64,000 nt of DNA from Metaphire vulgaris (taxonomy: Eukaryota > Annelida > Clitellata > Crassiclitellata > Megascolecidae). The notes beneath the pieces were generated by a model. The model had not been told where the DNA came from. It searched no databases and worked only from the letters and a program-made list of their open reading frames with translations. A program made the translations under genes and the position numbers. Where the stretch lies: positions 10,918,725 through 10,982,724 of the forward strand of contig CM030837.1 of the NCBI GenBank assembly GCA_018105865.1, in the 5' to 3' direction. This document shows, in pieces, positions 52,038 to 61,200 of this stretch. How positions within the stretch are numbered: position 1 is the stretch's first letter; every line of letters starts with the position of its first letter.

Positions 52038-53163
52038 AAATTTCTCTTCATAATAAGCAATCAAGTAGAAGCAAAAGCTAATTAATCAAAGAGACGTAGA
52101 AGCATAATATTATACTAAACTGTTAAAAATGTCTTCATATTAATCAATAACGTAAAATTAAATAAGGGCTCTTCATATCAATCAATCACGTCGCTCCGTT
52201 CCTATCGCACGATTACGTTGGCGCTATTTTGTCACGTTTATTGAGCTATTTTGTCGTGCGCTATTTTGTCGCGGTTTTTCCGCTATTTTGCCGTGCGCTA
52301 TTTTGTCGCGGTTTTTTCGCTATTTTGTCATGTGCTATTTTGTCGTCCGTGATTTTGTCTCCGCGATGTTGTTTCCGCTATTTTGTCGTCCGCGATTTAG
52401 TTATGGTACCATGGTCCATGTTTAGCATCCATATAAAAAACTGCTGAAGATACAGGTTTCGAGTATTTTCTTTTTTGTTTCAGTGCTTATTGCTTTGCTT
52501 TTCCAGATCTTGTCCATTGCCATCAGTTGATCTAGAGCCCTTGCTGCTCTTCTTGTGACCTCTTGTCTGCAGTTTAAGTCATGCGTCATATTGCTTCCAA
52601 GATAGGTGAAGTTTTTTGGAAGCAATATGACGCTCAGTCTTGCCAGGGTTTAATGTGAGATGATTGGCTGCTTGATCTCTCGAATACAGTCCAGAAGGCG
52701 AGTCCGCAAGCATTCAGAGTTCGAAGGTTGGCATGAGAGGGTAAACTAGTCCGTTGTCTGTGTAAGCATGGAAGGTGAGACAGAACGAGTCAGCGATTTG
52801 ACCAATGTCCGCCATGTAAAGGACAAAGAGTAGCGCACCTAAGACGGATCTCTGAGGTACTCTACAGCGAACAGGACGTGAGGTGGACAGGGAGTCTTCC
52901 CAACTGACAGAGTGCAATCTCTCCATAAGGCAATCGCAAAGCCATGCTAAGGCATGACCATTGACTCCATAGGAGAGCTCAAGGCGACGAGCCAGGATGT
53001 CGTGGTTGACCGTGTCGAACATGGCAGAGAGGTTGAGCATGCAGAGGAGGGCCAATTCCCCGTTGGCTATCGGGTTGACAATGTCGTTTTAGATCTTAAG
53101 CAGGCAGGGCCGTTTCATTGGAATGGCCCTCTCGGACAGAGAAGAGAGTGATTGGCAAAAATG

Positions 53164-53224
53164 AGGGTACAAACACACACACACAAAGTTAGAAAACTTC
53201 ATAGCTTCTAAGGTGGGGTAGCCA
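53164..53224. repeat. Short (AC)n tract and junction
   Basis: A short ACACAC run (about 53172-53185) marks the junction between LINE-B and LINE-J sequence. Confidence 0.6.
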
Positions 53225-55118
53225 ACCTTTTGTTGCAAGAGGGCAATTATGAATTAAGTGTTCTTTGGAGCAGTTTATTATAAAATTTCTAGTAACAATG
53301 TGGTTAAGTTTCCACAACTTGCAAGAGATTGCTTCTTGTGAAAGATGGTAAAGTTGGATTTGCTAACATTAAGAGAGCTTTTATTAACCCGTTGAAGGGG
53401 GAATTAATTTTTACAAGACGTTACCAATTTGGGTTACTAATTTTGGGAGAAAGCGTTTGTTTGAACTGTGAACATGTACTTTTTAAATTTACTATATTTC
53501 AGGCTATATAGAAGCTACAAAGACGTGGTTTGCATCATTGTTTAGCATTTTTATTGTACTTACCATCCATCCGTGCCAAAAAAGAAATTTCGGGGGTTGG
53601 GCCCACCCTACAGACCAAAATATGACCCGCTCCCAAAAAATAAGTTCAAAGGTCAATAAAAAATTTTTTCAGTGGTGACCCCCCTAGGTTCAGCGGAAAA
53701 GTTGTAGGTGGGTGTCTTTGGAACAGATTGGTTCAAAAATTTTGAAGATGGGACCCAATTTGGGGGAGTTATGCTGTTTCTACACTAGGCACCCATTGCT
53801 CGAGAAGTGAAATTTTTTTGCGAGAATCTTGAAATATGAAACACCTTACCTTGCAGGCTATATAGAAGCTACAAAGATGTGGTTTGCATCATTGTTTAGC
53901 ATTTTTATTGTACTTACCATCCATCCGTGCCAAAAAAGAAATTTCGGGAGTTGGGCCCACCCTACAGACCAAAATATGACCCTCTCCCAAAAAATAAGTT
54001 CAAAGGTCGATAAAAAAAATTTTCAGTGGTGACCCCCTAGGTTCAGCGGCAAAGTTGTAGGTGGGTGTCTTTGGAACAGATTGGTTCAAAAATTTTGAAG
54101 ATGGGACCCAATTTGGGGGAGTTATGCTGTTTCTACACTAGGCACCCATTGCTCGAGAAGTGAAATTTTTTTGCGAGAATCTTGAAATATGAAACACCTT
54201 ACCTTGCAGGCTATATAGAAGCTACAAAGATGTGGTTTGCATCATTGTTTAGCATTTTTATTGTACTTACCATCCATCCGTGCCAAAAAAAAATTTCGGG
54301 GGTTGGGCCCACCCTACAGGCCAAAAGATGACCCCCTCCCAAAAATACGTTCAAAGGTCAATAAAAAAAATTTTCCTGTGGTGACCCCCCTAGGTTCAGC
54401 AGCAAAGTTGTAGGTGAGTGTCTTTGGAACAGATTAGTTCAAAAATTTTGAAGATGGGACCCAATTTGGGGGAGTTATGGTGTTTCTACACCAGGCACCC
54501 GTTGCTCGGAGAAGTGAAATTTTTTGCGAGAATCTTGAAATCTGCAGGCTATATAGAAGCTACAAAGATGTGGTTGCATCATTGTTTAGCATTTTTATTG
54601 TACTTACCATCCATCTGTGCCAAAAAGGAAATCAAATCAAGAAAACGTTTTTAAACAGCGAACCCCGTGGTGGAAGAGCAAAACAGTTGTGCGACGTTTT
54701 AAAACGTCGGACCCCGTTTGCATATGATTTCCGGGCGACGTTTTAAGACGTCGTACCCCTGTAACGGGTTAAGATGGGGCAAATGTTCTACTTATAAATA
54801 CTAGTTCCTTCGTTAAAAGTTTAACAAGCCTTGATATATCCTTATTCAAAAGGAACATATTTTTGCCATTTGCATATAGAATGAATTGAAGCATAATAGA
54901 TGACCTGTGGTTGTCATTAATGCAGATAAGGAACAGAACAGGACCAAGTATGGAACCTTGTGGGACTCCACAGGTCAGGGTCTGGAAATTTGGTGATGTG
55001 ATCTTAAATATTATTAAGATATGATATGAACCAATTGAAAGGAATCCACGAATTCCATGGTATTTAAGTTTTGTGACAAGAATATTATGATCAAAAGGTC
55101 TAAATTTTTGAAAGGTTG
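53225..55118 (-). pseudogene. LINE-J copy 2, split by a TTAA element
   Basis: On the minus strand from about 55115: HNILVTKLKYHGIRGFLS (motif A side), LTCGVPQGSILGPVLFLICI (motif B), and QFILYANGKNMFLL, where YADD has become YANG. Then LVKLLTKELVFIS runs to 54775. After the TTAA element (53388-54768) the protein resumes as LNKSSLNVSKSNFTIFHKKQ, equivalent to NKLALNLEKTNFIHFH of LINE-J copy 1, and fades by 53225. Inactive; no tail remains. Confidence 0.75.
53388..54768. mobile_element. piggyBac-like TTAA element 6, with expanded internal repeats
   Basis: Starts CCCGTTGAAGGGGG and ends CCCCTGTAACGGG, flanked by TTAA (53384-53387, 54769-54772). It is a long relative of the element at 13066-13747. 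A unit of about 350 bp beginning AGGCTATATAGAAGCTAC starts at 53501, 53855, 54208 and 54546 (two starts in the short relative). The subterminal palindrome CGACGTTTTAAAACGTCG (54692-54709) and its near copy (54736-54753) are conserved. Confidence 0.85.
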
Positions 55119-55499
55119 ATGAAAATACAGATAGATACAATCATGCTCATATAAATTCATATATAAATACATACATATATTAACACGCATATATGTATAC
55201 TGTAATAGCATCAACCATAATGATTGTCTATGTTTCCACACATATTCGCCACATAGATGTTCAGAACACATATTCTAAAACATGCAAAACTGCACACACA
55301 GTCAAATATAAATACATACATATTTACATGCATGTAGATATATTCTCCAATGTGTCCTTGCCCGATCAATGTGTTCTTTCTCCCGACATTATGTATCACT
55401 ACCACCACCATGACCACCATGACCACCACCATGACCACCAGCACCGTGACCACCACCACCAATATTAATAACAACAATAATAATAATATCAGTGACCTT
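55119..55499. repeat. Low-complexity region: ATACAT-rich, then (ACC)n/(CCATGA)n, then (AAT)n
   Basis: Repeated ATACATA phrases at about 55150-55330. ACCACCATGACCACCATGAC-type units at 55398-55463, then ATAATAATAAT to about 55490. The His-rich and Val/Met-rich frames are artefacts. Confidence 0.8.
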
Positions 55500-56262
55500 C
55501 AAAAAGTACAGTTTTAGAAATCACGTCTATCATATTAGAAGAAAGAGAAAGGAAAGGCTTAAAGATTAATATAAATAAGACTTTCTGCATGGTGATTATC
55601 AAGATCAAAGTAACACCCACATGCAGTATAAGACTAAATGGCAATGAAATCAAACAAGTGGCACAGTTCAAATACATAGGCAGTATGATAACCAGTGATG
55701 GGAAGTGTGAGAAAGACATAACATCAAGAATAGGAATGGCCAAGACAGCATTCTGGAAACTCAAAGCGCTACTTACAAATAGGCATATCTCTTACGAGAC
55801 ACAATTAAGAGTGCTCAGAGGTTTTACGTTTGGTCAGTCCTCTTGTATGGAGCAGAGACATGGACTATATCCAAGGCAATGCAGAAGAAATTGGAAGCCA
55901 CAGAAATGTGGTTTTTGCAAAGAATGCTAAGATTTCATGGATGGAAAAGAAAACCAGTGAAGAGATCTTAAATGAAATTGGAATAAAAGAAGTCTGATGA
56001 CAACCATTCAAAAAAGGCAGCTTTCCTTCTTTGGACACATAATAAGGAAGGCCTGGAGCATTTGGCAATAACCGGAAAATTTAAGGAGAAAAGAGGGGAA
56101 AAGAGCAAGAGGAAGGCAGAGAAACACCTATGTAGACTCACTACAAAAAGGAATTGAGGGAGTACAGAACAACATTGAATCAATAAGAGGATGTCAAGAT
56201 GGAACAAAGTGGAAATCCTTGGTTGCTAATGTAGAAATACACAGCACCTAAAGAAGATCATA
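55500..56262 (+). pseudogene. LINE-E copy 1, RTE-like C-terminal fragment
   Basis: Plus-strand frames give MVIIKIKVTPTCSIRLNGNE, IKQVAQFKYIGSMITSDGKC, EKDITSRIGMAKTAFWKLKA and LLTNRHISYETQLRVLR, then in a second frame SVLLYGAETWTISKAMQKKL and EATEMWFLQRMLRFHGWKRK. A third frame gives GKRARGRQRNTYVDSLQKG and ends DGTKWKSLVANVEIHST and a stop. This is the post-palm domain of RTE-like LINEs (YLG..ITSDG, YG.ETW, R.LRF.W, GRQR). At least two frameshifts; no palm and no clear tail. Confidence 0.8.
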
Positions 56263-56523
56263 TCAGATGATGACATTTAAATTAAAAACAGCAGTTTGAA
56301 CAAGGTTAGCTATAGTTTTAAAATATTTAGAACTAAGATATGAACCAAAGCAATTACATAAATCCGAAATAGGAATAAAATTAAAATATAATGATGAAAT
56401 ATTACTCCTTAATTTGATTTTACAACTAAATTCTGAAATTCTTAAAATGTAAGAATTTCAGAATTTAATCTTCTAGTCTAACTTTTTGGGAAATTTTAAT
56501 AATAGGAATACACCAAAACATAC
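56263..56523. other. AT-rich sequence, possible intron
   Basis: ATTCTGAAATTCTTAAAATG and TAAGAATTTCAGAAT near 56430-56465 form a small inverted repeat. Otherwise nothing; intronic if the neighbouring exon is real. Confidence 0.35.
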
Positions 56524-56609
56524 CCGTGCTCGAAATGGTGGCCGAACTCTTGGATTCCAAAAACCTTTCTGCTGGGATCTTCGCATTGTAGGGTCACAAC
56601 ATTGAAGAC
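56524..56609 (-). CDS. Candidate internal exon of a host gene
   Basis: On the minus strand GCTCTTGTTTCAG (good acceptor with pyrimidines) precedes, and CACGG|GTATGT (good donor) follows, an 86-base segment. After two bases the frame is open for 28 codons: LQCCDPTMRRSQQKGFWNPR then VRPPFRAR. No retrotransposon motif and no matching repeat in the window. It ends in phase 0, and the candidate TTLL-like exon at 27030-27223 begins in phase 0, so the two could be consecutive exons separated by about 29 kb. I do not recognise this peptide. A chance pair of splice-like sites remains possible. Confidence 0.35.
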
Positions 56610-56799
56610 CTGAAACAAGAGCTATGCAAAATGTGAATGCACAAACAAACTAAGATTGAAAGTTATTTTTACATAATACACCATTGTTGTTATGCAACAG
56701 TTGGCTGAGCAATCAGTAAGTGATGCCCATTCTTTTCTATTCTGAACTGTGCTCAGAAGGCTGAATCCAGAGAGGCTAATCCACACTCAACATAAGATT
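56610..56799. other. Unassigned sequence
   Basis: No recognised feature. Confidence 0.3.
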
Positions 56800-57368
56800 A
56801 ATAATAATAATATAATATAACAAGGTTTAAAGTGGTTCAGTAGGGACTGCCCTGTGTGAGAACCACTGTTGCTCCCATCCAATCTAATATCCTAAACTAC
56901 TGAGGTTTATTTTGAACTCGTTTACAGTTGTAGCCGTTACTATCCCCTCATCCAGTTCATTCCATCTGTCCACCACTCTTGCACTAAAAAAATGCTGTTT
57001 ATGTCTCCCAACCCGTTTCTTGAACAGTTTCATGCTGTGTCCTCTGGTTCGATCATACTGCTTCATTGTAAAAAATCTTTCCTTTGGCATTTCCACTTTG
57101 TTTGTTAGTATTTTGTATGTCTCGATCAAATCCCCTCTCTCTCTTCTTTTTTCCAGGGTTGTCAATCCACAGTGATTTAGCCTTTCCTCATAGGTTAGTT
57201 TGTGATATCTCTTGATCATCTTTGTTGCTCTGTGTTGCACTCTTTCTAAGGTCTCTATGTCTTTCTTCAGGAATGGACACCATGCTTGAACACAATACTC
57301 TAAATGTGGACGTACCAATGTCTTGTAAAGTCTTATTATTACATCCTTCTCTCTGCTCACTATCGCTC
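56800..57368 (-). pseudogene. LINE-C-related copy 3 (CR1-like) 3' fragment
   Basis: A 158-residue open run on the minus strand (57360-56884): DVIIRLYKTLVRPHLEYCVQ, AWCPFLKKDIETLERVQHRA, HCGLTTLEKRRERGDLIETY, FFTMKQYDRTRGHSMKLFKK and HFFSARVVDRWNELDEGIV, ending LSSLGY. This is the C-terminal domain of CR1-type proteins and is clearly diverged from LINE-C copies 1 and 2, so it is a sister subfamily. The 3' UTR (GGTTCTCACACAGGGCAGTC; GAACCACTTTAAACC) ends in an ATT/ATA tail near 56800-56820. It is 5' truncated before the palm. Confidence 0.85.
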
Positions 57369-57895
57369 ACTAATGCATGTATAATCCAAAATGTCATCTA
57401 AAAATGTTATAATCATCATCAGTGCAAAGCCAATTACAGCTGCTGCAATCACCTTCCACCATTCTCAAAACTGTGAATCCTCAAATGGTTCAGATTCAGC
57501 AGGTGACACTCCAGACTCATGAAAGATCTGTGTAAGATGGTGGTCTCCCTTCTTGTTTTCAAGAGCTGTAGGAAAATTTGACACTTGAGGCAGAGGATGG
57601 CATAATCAGCATTGTTTGCAGTGACTGACAAGTCAGAGTTGACATGAGTTTGTAAATCTAGCTAGTTATGATTAGAGAGACCAAACTTTGGCTTCAACGT
57701 CAAATCTAACAAATCTGTCAGATTCAACCATGTTTGGCTATGGCCGTAATGGTGTTCATAGTATTTGGCATTAATACGACTATGGCCATAACTAAGTCTG
57801 AGTTATGGCCATAGCTGTAACTTTAAGAGTTCCATAGTTGATGATTGTAAATGTTAGTTGCTCCTATCAAGTAATTTCTCTTGATTATGATGCCA
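57369..57895. other. Unassigned sequence with a perfect hairpin
   Basis: No gene. CTATGGCCATAACT (57780-57793) and AGTTATGGCCATAG (57801-57814) form a perfect 14-bp stem with a 7-base loop; further TATGGCC fragments precede it (57739-57745). Confidence 0.5.
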
Positions 57896-59290
57896 ATCAA
57901 TCAATCGACTTCTATAGCGACATTATCGTAATGCCCAGGGCATCAGCCGATGGCGCACCAAATCCAAATAGCATTAGAGCCAGGTCAAGCCAGAAGATCA
58001 GTCCGAAACGGTGGGAGAGCAATCTAAGGGGGATAGCCAAGTCAAACAGATGTATTTTAAGACCAGATCTGAAAGATGATAAGTTGTTAGTTATGCAAAG
58101 TGATGCTGGTAGTGAATTCCAGAGCTTAGGGGCGCACACTGAGAAACTACTAGTGCCAGTGACTGTGCGAGAATAAGAAACAACAAATGAAGGTCCTGCA
58201 AAATACCTAGTGGAATGATTAGTAGGTCGAGGCACAAGTCGCATCTTGAAGTAATTGGATTCATTATATAACATGGTTTTGAATACTAAAAGACAGATTT
58301 TATAATTAATTCGGTATTTGATAGGAAGCCAATGTAGGGACTGTCTAGCTGGAGTTACATGTTTGAATCTTGGAGTATTGGATATGACTCTAACTAAGGA
58401 ATGTTGTACTCTCTGGAGTTTCTGCATAATTGAATTTGTGATGCTGAAAAGCAGGGAATTGCAATAATCTAGGCGACTAGATACCAATGCATTGGCTAAC
58501 TGAATAAGAACAGGCTTGGGGAGGAGATGTCTAATGCGATAAATATCCCGAATATGATAATGAGAAATTTTGCAGACTGAATTTATGTGACTAGTGAAAG
58601 AGAGGACAGAGTCAAATGTCACACCAAGGTTGCGAGCAGAAGTTCTTCTAGAAACAACAGTGGAATCTCCGAGCATAACAGAATCCAAAGATTTAAATTT
58701 GGTCAATTGAGCTGGAGTACCCAATAGCAAGAACTCGGTTTTTTATGAATTTAGAAGAAGCTTATTTGAATCCATTCATGACTGAATATTAGTAAAGGCA
58801 CTGGATAAAGTCTCAAGGATGCGTTTGAAAAGGAGTGGTCAAAAGAAATGAGAATTTGTGTATCATCAGCTTAAAGATGATGGGCCACCTGATGTTCATC
58901 AAGAAGTGAACCCAAGGGGTTGCATAGAGGCTAAATAGCAGAGGTCCAAGGACAGAGTCTTGGGGGACACCACAAGAGAGATTGGTGGAGTCGAGAGATT
59001 ATCATCTATTATCACTGATTGAGTGCGGGGGTGTAAATATGAAGTAAACCAATGTAAAGCAGTATAAGAGATTCCAAACCAATGTTCAAGACGATGAAGA
59101 AGAATAGAATGATGAACAGTATCAAAGGTGGCAGATAGGTCAAGAAGTAAAAGAGCAGTAACTTTCCCAGAATCAATAGCCCGAACAATGTAATCATGAA
59201 CTGCCAGGAGAGCTGTGGAATGATATTTTCGGTAGGCAGACTGAAAAGGGAGGTAGTGCGGACTGGAACACAAATGAAGTGTACGTATAA
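57896..59290 (-). pseudogene. LINE-H copy, RT to 3' end
   Basis: From 59273 down the minus strand gives FQSAYRKYHSTALLAVHDYI, VTALLLLDLSATFDTVHHSI (motif A) and a frameshifted PPISL..VSPK region where the GVPQGS..GP motif is expected. A broken L*ADDTQILISF (the ADD box, preceded by a stop) lies near 58870. A 272-residue open run (58730-57912) then covers the thumb and C-terminus: NLGVTFDSVLSFTSHINSVC, VSSRLDYCNSLLFSITNSIM, RQSLHWLPIKYRINYKICLL, SSFSVCAPKLWNSLPASL, and ends GFGAPSADALGITIMSL. The 3' tail is TTGATTGATT at 57896-57906. L2-like. The end is shared with the fragment at 15640-15750. Confidence 0.85.
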
Positions 59291-59544
59291 TCTCTAAAAA
59301 TCTGCTTCAAAACTTGAAACCTTGAAACACTACCCGGTTAAGTAACGAATAAGGAACAATAGAGCCATTGTAGTCTATATTTTTCAAGCTTGCATGGATC
59401 ATAAATTTTATTGGAAGCAATAAGGGAGAAGATGTGATGGGCTTACAGCGCATGGTTCAACGGATATGAGGAAAGTAACCTCATTCATCAATTTTGATTC
59501 CAATGCTTTGCATTATTTTGTCCCTGTGGTCTGATGTATCAAAG
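59291..59544. other. Unassigned sequence
   Basis: Nothing recognised up to the GTAAGTAAGTAAG tail of the next LINE. Confidence 0.35.
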
Positions 59545-60545
59545 TAAGTAAGTAAGCAAAATTTCGTTAACTTCTATAGCGCTTTCAAAAGAAGCACCAA
59601 AGTAGTTCCTTATTCCTATGCACTTAATCTCGAAATGAAGCAGCTATAGCCAAAGTTGGGGTCATTCATGCTGGGTCATTTAATCAAAAGGGCAAGTGGG
59701 TGGGTGTCACAAGCTCCTATTAAGCATGTGAGGGTTCTTTTTTTCTTCAATGTAATATGCACTTTTAGAACCTCTTTGTCTTAATGTATGACAAATAAAC
59801 AATGCACTGATCAATAAATGAATTCCTTTTCTTCAACACAAACACAATTATATTCACAACTGTTTCTCCAACATAGAATATTCTACTCAAAACAACGCAT
59901 TTCTATAGTTTCTCAAATGTTTCTTATACTGTTCGTTTATACTCCCGTAAATCTTTTCTATATTGTCCGTTTGAACATCTTCAAAACCACATACAATATC
60001 ACGTAAACGTTTTCTATGAATTCTATATCTCAATCATTTCTCAATTATTTCTTAATTCCTCTCAATTCTCTCATTATCAAACTTCTTGACAATGCCCCCT
60101 TTCATATTTCATTTCTCTTCACCATCACTCACAACCGCGACCACTCTCGACAGCGACCTCCGCTCGACTGTACTTGTCTTTCACCTTCACCTCTATTCAT
60201 TCACTCACGCCAACCTAAATACCACTTTGTGACAGTGGGACATTGCAGCTATGGAGGAAATGATTTTTTGAAGAGAAATGATTATAGTTTAGAATGAAAA
60301 ACATGAGGAGATGTTGCAAGAATGGGAGAAAATTGTGACTCAGAGTTTGTTATTTGGCTTTGATGTAGACAGCGGAGAGATATTGGAATTGAGTTCCAAA
60401 GCTCTGGTGCAGCGTATGAAAAAGCACGATTGCAAATTTTGAGAGGTGATTGATTCAGAGGTCGAAGGAGAATTACATGAGAAGAAGATCTAGTAGAATG
60501 AGGTTGTTGTGGAATTATCAGATTTCTTAGGTAGACTGGTTTTGA
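59545..60545 (-). mobile_element. LINE-D copy 3, 3' part, split by a solo LTR
   Basis: Its GTAAGTAAGTAAG tail (59546-59558) and 3' UTR (59559-59704), and the C-terminal coding part (60240-60545), are the reverse complement of LINE-D copy 2 at 38880-39361. Coding phrases on the minus strand include KPVYLRNLI, TRSSSHVILLRPLNQS, KICNRAFSYAAPELWNSIP and SQITNSESQF. The break at 59705-60234 falls at a 5-bp duplication. It is 5' truncated after the lysine-proline of KPVYLRN. Confidence 0.85.
59705..60234. mobile_element. Solo LTR candidate
   Basis: Starts TGTCACAAG and ends CTTTGTGACA, i.e. TG...CA with short inverted ends. It is flanked by an exact 5-bp duplication GTGGG (59700-59704, 60235-60239). 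These are hallmarks of an LTR-retrotransposon integration reduced to one LTR by recombination. It has AATAAA motifs near 59793 and 59812. No open frame, and the parent element is not in the window. Orientation is not certain. Confidence 0.75.
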
Positions 60546-60553
60546 AAGGAGGT

Positions 60554-60584
60554 GTAACTTTAATGCTTTGTGATAGGAACAGAC
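60554..60584. repeat. 31-bp direct repeat, left copy
   Basis: GTAACTTTAATGCTTTGTGA followed by TAGGAACAGAC recurs at 61201-61231, bracketing the LINE-E fragment; the first part also appears inside it (61006-61017). Confidence 0.9.
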
Positions 60585-61200
60585 TTTTCAATCTCTATGC
60601 CGAAAAAATAATGGAAAACATCAAAGATATAGAAGGAGTTTCAGTCAGAGGAAGAAACGTCAACAACATAAGATTTGCAGACGACACAACACTAATAGCC
60701 AACAGCAGAGTAAAACTTCAAAGACTGATTGGCATAGTGGTAGAAGAGGCGGGAAAGCTCCGATTGAAAATAAATCACAAAAAACACAGTCAATGGTAAT
60801 TACCAAAGTGAAAGAAACCCCTATTTGCAAAGTATATGTTCAACAACACAAAATTCAGCAGGTGCAACAGTTCAAATACCTAGGTGCACACAAATCACAA
60901 TTGATGGAAGATGCAACGAAGAAATCAGAAAAAGAATTGGCATTGCCAAGTCAGCATTTAGTGAACTTACGAACATTCTTAGGTAGACTGGTTTTGCAAG
61001 GAGGTGTAACTTTAATGACAGGCATGGTGGAGGGCAAAAGATCAAGAGGAAAACAAAGATTAAAATATACAGACAGAATGAGAGAGGAAATGAAGATAGG
61101 AAATAACATCGAACTCCTGAGGAACACTAGAGATCGAGGAAAGTGGAAGTCCATGGCTGCCGACGCAGCAATGCATGGCACCTGAAAGAAAGAAGAAAAA
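60585..61200 (+). pseudogene. LINE-E copy 2, internally deleted
   Basis: RLFNLYAEKIMENIKDIEGV begins at about 60582, overlapping the end of the repeat. Next is NNIRFADDTTLIANSRVKLQ (intact FADD at about 60670-60690), then KLRLKINHKKHSQW and, frame-shifted, KETPICKVYVQQHKIQQVQQ and FKYLG. At about 60975, after ALPSQHLVNLRT in frame, the domain between the YLG box and the C-terminus is missing (roughly 80 residues judged from LINE-E copy 1). It resumes at 61018 with TGMVEGKRSRGKQRLKYTD and ends KWKSMAADAAMHGT, stop. The gap holds 42 bases copied from the insertion's own left flank. RTE-like; inactive. Confidence 0.8.

Larger units (their letters stand above)
49566..52410. mobile_element. Foldback/Mutator-like element inside LINE-A
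   Basis: Starts GGTGTCCAGACAAAATCGCG and ends CGCGATTTAGTTATGGTACC. The 36-bp ends pair at about 28 positions. Flanks ATAGTCCAT (49557-49565) and ATGGTCCAT (52411-52419) form a 9-bp duplication. Subterminal repeats of the type GCTATTTTGTCG are abundant at the right end (52210-52395) and present in reverse at the left (CGACAAAATAGCG). The middle is AT-rich with repeated CAATCACGTAGAAGCA motifs. It has been invaded by a hAT element (49733-50485) and a LINE-C copy (50696-52037). Confidence 0.8.
48469..52632 (-). mobile_element. LINE-A copy 2, itself split by two insertions
   Basis: The 5' end at 52632 starts with FTYLGSNMTHDLNCRQEVTR and continues to FSSFLYGC near 52422. The frame breaks at the duplicated ATRGTCCAT, where the 49566-52410 element sits. 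It resumes at 49556 with TITKDLERKILAFERKCYR and later GRPHKEWCDDIEEWRGSSLQ, and ends ALYTNGR near 49176. The (CAT)n tail (48469-48480 on this strand) is cut off from the coding part by a TTAA element at 48484-49162. Protein order equals LINE-A copy 1. It is bounded by the CTCAGTCTT duplication in LINE-B. Confidence 0.85.
47670..53163 (-). mobile_element. LINE-B copy split by LINE-A (outermost layer of the nest)
   Basis: The 5' half is at 52633-53163: a broken AYRRGHSTETAL-like region, MALLCMLNLSAMFDTVNHDI (motif A), GALLFVLYMADIGQIADSF and HAYTDNGLVYPL, where YADD has become YTDN. The 3' half is at 47670-48468: KTELLWVSTSKRYHQIICTL, LLSVLLDDTLSFVGHLNNVM, ILSRVDYCNSILIGLPDGQL and RLHWLWIPERIIYK, then the 3' UTR and TTCTA tail near 47670. 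The two halves join at CTCAGTCTT (48460-48468 and 52633-52641), within the codons for KTE, so LINE-A inserted there with a 9-bp target duplication. Inactive. Confidence 0.85.

Noticed and set aside
55193..55477. His-rich and Val/Met-rich frames on the two strands
   Set aside because: Both read the ACC/CCATGA low-complexity tract.
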